From: an uncultured Tropicimonas sp.
GTDB lineage: Bacteria; Pseudomonadota; Alphaproteobacteria; Rhodobacterales; Rhodobacteraceae
DNA: 64,000 nt
NCBI GenBank assembly: GCA_947495685.1
Contig: CANLZY010000005.1
Span: 154,486-218,485 of the forward strand
Reading direction: 5' to 3'
A program made the position numbers and the translations under genes. The notes beneath the pieces are model-generated. The model saw nothing but the letters and a program-made list of their open reading frames with translations. It ran no database searches and had not been told where the DNA came from. Of this stretch, positions 34,993 through 42,895 are shown piece by piece (position 1 is the first letter of the stretch; each line of letters starts with the position of its first letter).

Positions 34993-36264
34993 TTGATTGT
35001 TCCCCACCACGTGACCGAAATGCTGCGCCGGGTGCGGACACGGTACTTTGACACCGGAACCGAAGCCCGGATGATGCCCAGCGACGACCCGTTCTCGTCG
35101 CTGCGACCGGTGCGGGCCACGTCGGCAGCGACGATCCGGGGGTACTGGTCGCGTCTGACGTCTCTGCATGTCGGAACGGACGCCGACGCGGCACAACTGG
35201 CCGACCCGGCGACTCTGGAGGCCGCGTCGGTCTACGGCGCCAACATCGAGAACATGATCGGTACGGTAAAGCTGCCGGTGGGAGTGGCCGGGCCGCTCAG
35301 GGTGCGCGGGTTGCATGCCGACGGCGACTACATGGTGCCGATGGCCACGACCGAGGCCGCGCTGGTCGCGTCCTACGCGCGGGGGGCGCTTGTGGCGTCC
35401 CGCGCGGGCGGGATCAGCACGGCGGTCCTGTATGAAGGGGTGCTGCGGACACCGGCGTTCGTATTCGAATCTTTGTTGGAGGCCGGTCGCTTTGTCGACT
35501 GGGTGGTCGCGCAGGTGGACAACCTGAAGGACGCCGCCGACGCCACGACTCGGTATGGAAAACTGACCTCGCTGGAGCCGGTGATCGACACCAACGTGGT
35601 GTTCCTTCTGTGCCGCTATACCACCGGCGAGGCTGCCGGGCAGAACATGGTGACCATCGCCACCCACGCGCTGTGCGAACGCGCGGTCGCCGCCTGCCCG
35701 ACGAAACCGCGCCGCTGGTACGTCGAGGGCAATTTCTCGGGCGACAAGAAGGCGACCTTTCTGGGCACCATCACCGGACGTGGCCGCAAGGTCAGCGCCT
35801 CGGTCGTGCTGCCGCCGGATCTGGTCGAAAGCGGCTTGCGCAGCAACGTCGACGCGATGCTGGATTATGGCCGGGTCGCGGGGCTCGGCGCGTTGATGTC
35901 CGGACAGCTCGGCGCACAGGCCCATTACGCCAACGGTCTGGCAGCGTTCTATATTGCCACCGGTCAGGATGCCGCCTGCGTTGCCGAGAGCGCTGTCGGC
36001 TTCACCCGGATGGAGCGCCGCGGTGAGGGACTGTTCTGCTCTGTCACCATGCCGAACATCCTTGTCGGCACGGTGGGCGGCGGCACCGGCCTGCCCAGCC
36101 AGCGCGCGGCGTTGAACCTGCTGGGGCTGGAAGGGCCTGGCAGTGGTGCCGCGCTGGCCGAGATCACGGCGGCGTTGTGCCTGTGTGGCGAGATGTCCAT
36201 CGTTGCGGCAATGTCGGCGGGGCACTTCACCTCGGCCCACGACCGGCTGGCGCGCAAACGATGA
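34993..36264 (+). CDS. hydroxymethylglutaryl-CoA reductase, class I
   Basis: This 423-residue soluble HMG-CoA reductase has ENMIGTVKLPVGVAGPL (about 86-102), catalytic Glu121 in TTEAALVAS, Lys252 in SGDKKA, Asp326 in ATGQD, the NADPH-loop VGTVGGGTGLPSQ (about 358-370) and C-terminal His416. Motifs fit class I (eukaryote/archaea-like), making mevalonate from HMG-CoA with NADPH. I chose TTG at 34993 because GGAGG at 34982-34986 precedes it; ATG at 35020 is an alternative. Rhodobacterales normally make isoprenoids by the MEP route, so this enzyme is unexpected. It is the first gene of a seven-gene overlapping operon and overlaps the next gene by ATGA. Confidence 0.9.
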   Translation: MIVPHHVTEMLRRVRTRYFDTGTEARMMPSDDPFSSLRPVRATSAATIRGYWSRLTSLHVGTDADAAQLADPATLEAASVYGANIENMIGTVKLPVGVAGPLRVRGLHADGDYMVPMATTEAALVASYARGALVASRAGGISTAVLYEGVLRTPAFVFESLLEAGRFVDWVVAQVDNLKDAADATTRYGKLTSLEPVIDTNVVFLLCRYTTGEAAGQNMVTIATHALCERAVAACPTKPRRWYVEGNFSGDKKATFLGTITGRGRKVSASVVLPPDLVESGLRSNVDAMLDYGRVAGLGALMSGQLGAQAHYANGLAAFYIATGQDAACVAESAVGFTRMERRGEGLFCSVTMPNILVGTVGGGTGLPSQRAALNLLGLEGPGSGAALAEITAALCLCGEMSIVAAMSAGHFTSAHDRLARKR

Positions 36265-37172
36265 CCGGACCGCTGCTCAAACGGCTCTGGATCTACCAGG
36301 CGGAGCGTTTTCCGCTGGCCAAGACCGTTCCATTGCTTGCTGTTTTTTCGGCAGCCAGCCTGAACGTCTCCGCCCTGTTGGCCGGGCGGGAACTGCCCGG
36401 TGCCTTGGCCTATGGGGTGGCTGCCGTGCTGGCCCTTGGGCTGTTTTTCCAGATGCGGGTCTGCGACGAGGTCAAGGACCTGGAGGACGACACCCGATAC
36501 CGTCCGGAACGGCCGATCCCGCGCGGGCTGGTCAGCCTTGGCACCATCGTGTGGCTGGGGGTGGCGGTGGCGGCGGCGATGCTGACCCTCGCGGCGTTGT
36601 GGAGCGGTGGCACGCTGTTGTTGTTGCTGGTCGTCTGGGGCTGGCTGGGGCTGATGACGCTGGAATTTGGGGTGCCGAGCTGGTTGAAGGCGCGACCGAT
36701 GCTGTACCTGCTCAGCCACATGGCGATCATGCCGTTGATCGACCTGTTGCTGACCGGCATCGAATGGACGGTTGCCGGCCCGCCGTCGGGTTGGCTTTGG
36801 CTGTTCTTGGCGCTGAGCTTCGTCAACGGTTGCGTATTGGAGATCGGCCGCAAGGTCTGGGCGCCCGAAAGCGAGCGCGACGGCGTCGAGACCTATTCGG
36901 CCCTCTGGGGGCCTCGGCGCGCGGTGCAGGTGTGGCTGGGCACGGTGGTGCTGGCCTTTGGGCTGCTGGTGCTGCTGGGCACGGTGATGGGGCACGCGGG
37001 GGCATTTGCGCTGGTCGGGGCCCTGGGGCTGCTGGCCGTTGGGGGCAGTGCCGCCGGATTCCTGCGCACGTCGACCCCGCGCTGGCAGGGGCGGGTCGAT
37101 GCGATGGCCGGTGTCTGGGTGTTGATCTGCTATGCAACGGCAGGGTTCCTGCCGCTGGTTCTGGAAGGCTGA
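36261..37172 (+). CDS. UbiA-superfamily prenyltransferase
   Basis: This 303-residue integral membrane protein has about eight to nine hydrophobic helices. The first aspartate-rich motif is visible as CDEVKDLEDDTRYRPERPIPRG's core DEVKDLEDD (69-77), followed by RPIPRG, the normal UbiA prenyl-diphosphate/Mg site. The second site near NGCVLEIGRKVWAPESERDG (about 189-208) is diverged and acidic-poor. UbiA enzymes attach prenyl chains to aromatic or glycerol-phosphate acceptors; the acceptor here is unknown. It is coupled to the HMG-CoA reductase gene by a 4-base overlap and followed 3 bases later by the next gene. Confidence 0.85.
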   Translation: MTGPLLKRLWIYQAERFPLAKTVPLLAVFSAASLNVSALLAGRELPGALAYGVAAVLALGLFFQMRVCDEVKDLEDDTRYRPERPIPRGLVSLGTIVWLGVAVAAAMLTLAALWSGGTLLLLLVVWGWLGLMTLEFGVPSWLKARPMLYLLSHMAIMPLIDLLLTGIEWTVAGPPSGWLWLFLALSFVNGCVLEIGRKVWAPESERDGVETYSALWGPRRAVQVWLGTVVLAFGLLVLLGTVMGHAGAFALVGALGLLAVGGSAAGFLRTSTPRWQGRVDAMAGVWVLICYATAGFLPLVLEG

Positions 37173-37175
37173 CCG

Positions 37176-39635
37176 ATGAGCAATATCCTTTTTCCCGATC
37201 AGATCACCGTTACGCTTGCCGGCGGCAAGGCGGCGGCGCTGGCGCGGTTGGCGACCGGGCCGTTCGACGTGCCGGCGTTCTTCGCGATCTCGCCGGACGC
37301 CGTGTCCGACGCGGCGGGGGCCCTTTCGTTGACCCCGGAGGCGCTTGCGGCATTGCCTCCAGCGCTGCGCTCACTTGGCCCCGGACCCTTTGCGGTGCGC
37401 TCCTCCGGCCGGGCCGAGGATGGCAGCGACCACAGCCATGCCGGGCAATACCTGTCGGTCCTGAACGTGGCCCCAGGGGACGTGCCGCAGGCGGTCTGTG
37501 ATGTCTGGGCCTCGGGCTTTGGCGACCGGTTGGCGACCTATCAGGCGCTGACATCGGGCGCGGATGCCGAGGCTCCGGCGATCATCGTGCAGCGCATGGT
37601 CCCGGCCAGCGCGGCCGGTGTGGCGTTCTCGGCCGATCCGGTGCGCGGGGTGCGTGGCCGTTGCGTCATCTCGGGCGTGGCGGATCTGGGCGAGGCGCTG
37701 GTCTCGGGCGAGGTCGACGGCGAGGACTGGGTCATCGGTTCCGGGGGGCAGGTGCTGTCGGGCCCGGCAACACCCGGTGTTCTGACGGTTCCTCAGGCAC
37801 AGGCGGTGGCCGAGCTGGCCCGTCGGGCCGAGACGCATTTTGGCAGTCCGCAGGACATCGAATGGGCCTATGAAGGCGACCGGCTCGTGATCCTGCAATC
37901 GCGGCCCATCACGACGCCGTTGGTGGCGGCGCCCATGCCGGACAACGCAGTGACGGTCTTTGACAATTCGAACATTGTCGAAAGCTATCCCGGCCTCGTC
38001 AGCCCTCTGACGTATTCCTTTGCCCGCTATGTCTATGGACGCGTCTACCGCGCCTTTGTTGCGTTGCTGGGGGTCCGGGGAGGCGCGATCGCCGACAATG
38101 CCGCCGTGTTCGACAACATGCTCGCCCGGTTGGACGGGCGGGTCTATTACAACCTCGGCAATTGGTACCGGGCGTTGGCGCTGTTGCCGGGGTTTTCGCT
38201 CAATCGGACCCACATGGAGACCATGATGGGCGTCGACGAACCGCTGCCAGATGCGTTGCGGGACCGGATCGGTCCGCCCCCGGCGCATGGGCTGGGCAAG
38301 GCGGTCGAATGGCTGCGGCTTGGGCGCGTGGCAGTCGGGTTGGGCTGGGCGGCGCTGCGGCTTGGCCCGACGAAACGGCGGTTCTACCAGCGGTTGGAAA
38401 CGGCCCTGTCGACCGGCATGCCGCCGGACCGGGCCAACCTGACCCAGCTGGCGGCCACCTATCGCGCGATTGAATCCAGCTTGCTGGACCGTTGGGATGC
38501 ACCGCTGGTGAACGACTTCCTGTGCATGATGGCGTTCGGCGGGTCTCGCAAATTGCTGGAGGCGTGGGCCGGGCCGGAGGGGCTTGCCGCCCACAACGAC
38601 GTGATGATCGGGCAGGGTGATATCGTTTCGGCGGAGCCGACCCAGCGAATTGCCCGAATGGGCGCAATGGTGGCCGAAGCCGGGATCGCAGAGAATTTGA
38701 CGCGCGACGGTCGGGCGGCGCTTGAGGGCCATCCGGCAATTGCCGCCGAGTTGGAGGCCTATCTGGACCGGTTCGGGGACCGCTGCACGCAGGAGCTGAA
38801 GCTGGAGAGCATTCCGTTGACCGAAGACCCGGCGCAACTGTTGGCCGCGATCTCGGCCAGCGCGATGCGGGCCAGACCGGATCAGACCGCGCGGCCCGAA
38901 ATTGACTGGACGATCCTGATCCCCAACCGTCCGCTTCGCCGCGCCATCGCCAAGTGGTTGACCAGTTACGCCCGGGCGCGGGTGCGGGACCGGGAAAACC
39001 TGCGGTTCGAACGCACTCGGATCTTTGGCCATGCCCGCCGGGTGTTTCTGGCCATCGGGCGGGAACTGACCGCCCTTGGGCGGCTGGACACGCCGCGCGA
39101 CGTGTTTCTGTTGACGGTCGACGAAGTATTGGGGGCGATCGAGGGTGCGGCCCTCAGCCACGATTTGCGTGCCATCGTCGCGCAGCGCCAGCAAGAGGCC
39201 ACACGCCACGCCGCATTGCCCGATCCGCCGGAACGGATTGTCCTGCGCGGTGTGACGCCCGAGGCGTTCCAGGCAGCTGCCATGCATCACAGCCAACCCC
39301 AAACGGGCGATACCCGCACCGGCACGGGCTGCTCGGCCGGCTGCACCACGGCCCGGGCGCGGGTCATCCGCGACCCGCGGCAGGAGCACCTCGCCGCCGG
39401 CGAAATCCTTGTGGCGCTCAACACCGACCCGGGCTGGATCGCCGTGTTCTCCAACGCTTCGGCTATCGTGGTCGAGCGTGGCTCGTTGCTGTCGCATTCC
39501 GCCATTGTGGCGCGGGAACTGGGCATCCCCTGTGTCGTCGGGATCAAGGGCGCGACGGATTGGGTACAGGACGGCGAGATTCTGGAAGTGAACGGTGAAA
39601 CGGGCGAGGTCAGGAAACTTCATGAGCCGGGCTGA
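37176..39635 (+). CDS. PEP-synthase-like ATP-dependent phosphotransferase
   Basis: This 819-residue protein has the three-part layout of PEP synthase/rifampin phosphotransferase relatives. It has an N-terminal ATP-binding domain (about 1-245: GGKAAALARL, FAVRSSGRAEDG, VQRMVPASAAGVAFSADP, QDIEWAYEGDRLVILQSRPI), a large middle substrate domain without a PEP-synthase core, and a C-terminal swivelling domain with the phosphorylated His774 in SLLSHSAIVARELGIP. The family transfers a phosphate from ATP through this histidine to an acceptor. Its place among lipid genes suggests a lipid or alcohol acceptor, which is inference. It overlaps the BtaA-like gene by 14 bases. Confidence 0.8.
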   Translation: MSNILFPDQITVTLAGGKAAALARLATGPFDVPAFFAISPDAVSDAAGALSLTPEALAALPPALRSLGPGPFAVRSSGRAEDGSDHSHAGQYLSVLNVAPGDVPQAVCDVWASGFGDRLATYQALTSGADAEAPAIIVQRMVPASAAGVAFSADPVRGVRGRCVISGVADLGEALVSGEVDGEDWVIGSGGQVLSGPATPGVLTVPQAQAVAELARRAETHFGSPQDIEWAYEGDRLVILQSRPITTPLVAAPMPDNAVTVFDNSNIVESYPGLVSPLTYSFARYVYGRVYRAFVALLGVRGGAIADNAAVFDNMLARLDGRVYYNLGNWYRALALLPGFSLNRTHMETMMGVDEPLPDALRDRIGPPPAHGLGKAVEWLRLGRVAVGLGWAALRLGPTKRRFYQRLETALSTGMPPDRANLTQLAATYRAIESSLLDRWDAPLVNDFLCMMAFGGSRKLLEAWAGPEGLAAHNDVMIGQGDIVSAEPTQRIARMGAMVAEAGIAENLTRDGRAALEGHPAIAAELEAYLDRFGDRCTQELKLESIPLTEDPAQLLAAISASAMRARPDQTARPEIDWTILIPNRPLRRAIAKWLTSYARARVRDRENLRFERTRIFGHARRVFLAIGRELTALGRLDTPRDVFLLTVDEVLGAIEGAALSHDLRAIVAQRQQEATRHAALPDPPERIVLRGVTPEAFQAAAMHHSQPQTGDTRTGTGCSAGCTTARARVIRDPRQEHLAAGEILVALNTDPGWIAVFSNASAIVVERGSLLSHSAIVARELGIPCVVGIKGATDWVQDGEILEVNGETGEVRKLHEPG

Positions 39636-40719
39636 CATTGCCGACCGCGCGGCGTTCGACCTGATCCGCTATGCCCAGCTATGGGAGGACGCGGACGTGT
39701 TGACGGCGGCCATTGGCGCGGGCGCGGACCGGACCTTCGTGTCGATCTGTGCGGCCGGGGACAACGCGCTGGCGCTGCTGACGCTGGACCCGGCGCGGGT
39801 GATCGCGGTGGACCTCTCGGAGGCGCAACTGGATTGCCTGCGGCTGAGGATCGGAGCCATGCGGACCCTGGAACACGCCGAGTTCCTGGAATTGATGGGT
39901 GCGCGCACCAGCGAGCGGCGCGGCGCGCTGCTGGACCGGGCCATCTCCGACCTGCCCGAGACGACGCGTGCACGCTGGCAGGCGCTGCGGCCCGAGGTGA
40001 TACGCCACGGCGCGGGCGGTGTTGGCAAGTTCGAAGCCTATTTCCGATTGTTCCGCACGCGCATCCTGCCACTGGTGCATTCGCGCCGGACAATCGACGA
40101 CGTGTTCATCTCGCGCGAGCCTGCAGACCGCGCGGCGTTCTTTGACCAACGCTTCAACAGCTGGCGTTGGCGGCTGATGGTCCGCCTGTTCTTTTCGCGG
40201 TTCGTCATGGGGCGGATGGGGCGCGACAAGGCGTTTTTCGATCACGTGGAGGGCAGCCCAGCCGAGCACGTCATGGGGCGCCTGCGGCATGCGGGTGTCG
40301 ATTGTGACCCGGCTGAAAACCCCTATCTTCACTGGATCATGAAGGGCACCCACGGCGACGCCCTGCCGATGCCGTGGCGGGCCGAGCCCTACGAAATCAT
40401 CCGCAATCGGCTCGATAGGCTGGAGCTGCGGCACGGCGCGTTGGAGGCGTTTGGCACCGATGGCGAGCGCGCCGACGGGTTCAACCTGTCGGATATCTTT
40501 GAGTACATGTCCCCCGAGGTCGCCGCCGAGGTCTATCGCGGCATCCTCGACACCGCCCGCCCCGGCGCGCGACTGGTCTATTGGAACATGATGGCGCCGC
40601 GCCGGGTGCCCGAGGCTTTGCGGGACCGCGTCCGCAGGCTGCAGGATCTGGAAGACAGCCTGAAGGCGGTCGACAAGGCGTTCTTCTATGCTGATTTCGT
40701 CGTGGAAGAGGTGCTGTGA
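39622..40719 (+). CDS. BtaA-like DUF3419 protein (SAM 3-amino-3-carboxypropyl transferase family)
   Basis: This 365-residue protein is of the DUF3419/BtaA family. It opens with FDLIRYAQLWEDADVL, has the SAM-binding region TFVSICAAGDNALALL and VIAVDLSEAQLDCL (about 35-72), and the family motif FNLSDIFEYMSPE near residues 288-300. In R. sphaeroides BtaA transfers the aminocarboxypropyl group of SAM to diacylglycerol for betaine lipid DGTS, after which BtaB N-methylates it. No btaB is adjacent here, so either the product stays unmethylated, btaB lies elsewhere, or the acceptor differs. ATG 39622 lies inside the preceding gene's end. Confidence 0.82.
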   Translation: MSRADIADRAAFDLIRYAQLWEDADVLTAAIGAGADRTFVSICAAGDNALALLTLDPARVIAVDLSEAQLDCLRLRIGAMRTLEHAEFLELMGARTSERRGALLDRAISDLPETTRARWQALRPEVIRHGAGGVGKFEAYFRLFRTRILPLVHSRRTIDDVFISREPADRAAFFDQRFNSWRWRLMVRLFFSRFVMGRMGRDKAFFDHVEGSPAEHVMGRLRHAGVDCDPAENPYLHWIMKGTHGDALPMPWRAEPYEIIRNRLDRLELRHGALEAFGTDGERADGFNLSDIFEYMSPEVAAEVYRGILDTARPGARLVYWNMMAPRRVPEALRDRVRRLQDLEDSLKAVDKAFFYADFVVEEVL

Positions 40720-42050
40720 TGCACATTGTCGGGCCGGTGCTGATGGCGGTTTTGTCCATCGCGGCCCTGCTGGGAGTGATGGTCCTGGTCCGTCGTCATG
40801 CCACGGCGCGGGGCTGGAACGCCGAGGTCCAGCGCAAGCTGATCCACGTTGCGACCGGGCTGTTCGCCCTGCTGCTGCCGGTGTTGTTCGCTGATGACTG
40901 GGCGGTCTACCTGTTGCTGGGGTTGACGATGCTGGTCATGGCCGCGATCCGATTGCCGGCCTTTCGCAACGCTGCGGCGGGCGCGGCCCTGCACGGCGTC
41001 GAGCGGACATCCTACGGCGATTTCCTGTTGGCGATTGGCGTGGGCCTGGTCTTTCTCCTGTCTGATCGGGACCCGCTTCTGTACGCCCTGCCGATCCTGG
41101 TGCTGACGCTGGGAGATGCCGCCGCCGCGTTGGCCGGCAGTACCTATGGGCGGCGGTTCTTTGCGGTCGAGGATGGCCGCAAGAGCGTCGAGGGCAGCGC
41201 AATGCTGTTCCTTGTGACGCTGGTCCTGTCGATGATGTGCCTGTTGCTGCTGTCGCAGATCGCCCGCCCAAACGTCGTTGTCCTGTCGCTGATGATCGCC
41301 GCATTCGCGACGCTCGTGGAGGCCGACAGTTGGCGCGGTTTCGACAACCTGTTCCTGCCGCTGGGAATCCTGATCGTGCTGCGCGAGCATGGCACGACCT
41401 CGCCACTTGGGCTGCTGGCGCTACTGGTCGTGTTTGTCTCGGCCCTTGTCGTGTTCCACGCCTTGGCCGACCGGCTGGGTGTGTCGCGCCATACCGCGCG
41501 GGTGTATCTGGTCGCGATCTTCCTGTTGCTGTCGATCACCGCGTTGCAAAACGTGGTCTTTCCGTTGGCGGTGCTGGTGCTGCACGTTGTTGCGGAGCGT
41601 CGTGCACCAACGGGCGACCGCCATCCGGAACTGGACGCCGTGGCGGCGCTGGCGATTGTCAGCTTTGGCTGGCTGGCGATTGGCAATGCAACCGGTCTGA
41701 ACGCGCTCGATTTCTTTGGGGTGACAACAGCGGGCCTGTGCCTGTCGCTGGCGGCGCTGGCGCTGTCGAACGCGCCACTTGTGCTGAGGGTGCTGGTGTT
41801 GGTGTTTCTGGCGGGTGGCCTGGTGCCGGTGTGGCAGGGGCTGATGCGGATGAACCCGGGCCAGGTCCACTGGACCGACGGTCTGCTTTGGGTTTATGCC
41901 CTCTCGGCTGGCCTCTGCGCCCTTTGGCCAAGCCTGCGGGCGGGGGCGTTCAAACGTCGGCGGATGGCCAAGCTGCTGGGCCTTGCCGCGGCCCTGCCGC
42001 TGGTCGCCTATGCCGTTCTTGCGATCGAATTTCAGGGAACCTGGTCATGA
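40719..42050 (+). CDS. polytopic membrane protein related to dolichol/phytol kinases (CTP-dependent)
   Basis: This 443-residue protein has about 12 or more hydrophobic segments. The N-terminal half resembles the dolichol kinase/phytol kinase/CDP-diglyceride synthase-like family: QRKLIHVATGLFALLLPVLF (about 27-47) and GDAAAALAGSTYGRRFF with GRKSVEGSA (about 132-165). The second half (about 210-443) is an additional membrane domain with no recognised motif. A prenol or polyprenol kinase activity fits the UbiA neighbour, supplying a prenyl phosphate. It starts at the BtaA-like stop (TGATG) and overlaps the next gene by ATGA. Confidence 0.72.
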   Translation: MHIVGPVLMAVLSIAALLGVMVLVRRHATARGWNAEVQRKLIHVATGLFALLLPVLFADDWAVYLLLGLTMLVMAAIRLPAFRNAAAGAALHGVERTSYGDFLLAIGVGLVFLLSDRDPLLYALPILVLTLGDAAAALAGSTYGRRFFAVEDGRKSVEGSAMLFLVTLVLSMMCLLLLSQIARPNVVVLSLMIAAFATLVEADSWRGFDNLFLPLGILIVLREHGTTSPLGLLALLVVFVSALVVFHALADRLGVSRHTARVYLVAIFLLLSITALQNVVFPLAVLVLHVVAERRAPTGDRHPELDAVAALAIVSFGWLAIGNATGLNALDFFGVTTAGLCLSLAALALSNAPLVLRVLVLVFLAGGLVPVWQGLMRMNPGQVHWTDGLLWVYALSAGLCALWPSLRAGAFKRRRMAKLLGLAAALPLVAYAVLAIEFQGTWS

Positions 42051-42895
42051 CACAGCAATACAAGGACGACGGCGCTCGGCTGACGGTGTTTCGCGATGGT
42101 CCACCGTGGGACGGCGTCCCGACCGCCACCGTCGGGCGGTTTCACTGCGACACGGCCCTGCAGGGCGCCGCGCTGCTGACGCGGGCCTGCACCGACTTGT
42201 CCGAGCACGGTGCCGCCCGGGTGATAGGCCCGATGGATGGCAACACCTGGAACAGCTATCGGCTGGTGACCGAAAGTGACGGGTCCGCGCCGTTCCTGAT
42301 GGAACCACAGAGCGGTCCGGAGGATCTGGCGGCCTTCGAGGTGGCCGGGTTCGCCCCGATCGGCCGGTTCTTTTCGGCCAGGGTGGGTCTGGACGGCATG
42401 CCCAACCCGGCCCCGGCGGCATCGGATCTCCGGGTGGAGGCTTGGGACGGGACCGACCCGGAGGGCAGTTTTGCAGAGGTGCACGCGCTGTCTTGCGAGG
42501 CGTTTTCGGACAACGCCTTTTACACGCCGCTGTCCCGTCAGGCGTTTCTCGACATGTACATGCCCTTTGTGCCGATGCTGCGGCCCGAGTTCGTTTTGTT
42601 TGCGCGCGATGGCGCCGGGGCGTGTGTCGGATTTCTGTTCGGCTTGCCGAATTATGCCGAGGGGACGGCGCCAACATCGGTGATCCTCAAGACATACGCC
42701 AGCTTGCGGCCCGGCGCCGGACACGCGTTGGCCCATGCGTTCCATGCGGCTGCGCAGGCGGGGGGGTATGAAACGGCCATTCACGCGCTGATCCACGAGA
42801 CCAACCTGTCGGCCCAACGCAGTGCGCAACTCGGGGCTACGACCTTTCGTCGATATGCCCTGATGGGTCGGAGGCTCGATGTCGACGCTGCCTAA
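42047..42895 (+). CDS. GNAT-like acyltransferase-fold protein
   Basis: This 282-residue soluble protein has a GNAT-like C-terminal half: strand-forming FVLFARDGAGACVGFLFGLP (about 183-202), a pyrophosphate-loop-like LRPGAGHALAHAF stretch (about 222-234) and a final AIHALIHETNLSAQRSAQLG helix. The N-terminal 130 residues include GPMDGNTWNSYRLVTE and look like a degenerate first GNAT fold. It starts within the stop of the kinase-like gene and overlaps the AMP-ligase gene by 17 bases. The acceptor is unknown; N- or O-acylation of the operon's lipid product is plausible. Confidence 0.7.
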   Translation: MTQQYKDDGARLTVFRDGPPWDGVPTATVGRFHCDTALQGAALLTRACTDLSEHGAARVIGPMDGNTWNSYRLVTESDGSAPFLMEPQSGPEDLAAFEVAGFAPIGRFFSARVGLDGMPNPAPAASDLRVEAWDGTDPEGSFAEVHALSCEAFSDNAFYTPLSRQAFLDMYMPFVPMLRPEFVLFARDGAGACVGFLFGLPNYAEGTAPTSVILKTYASLRPGAGHALAHAFHAAAQAGGYETAIHALIHETNLSAQRSAQLGATTFRRYALMGRRLDVDAA

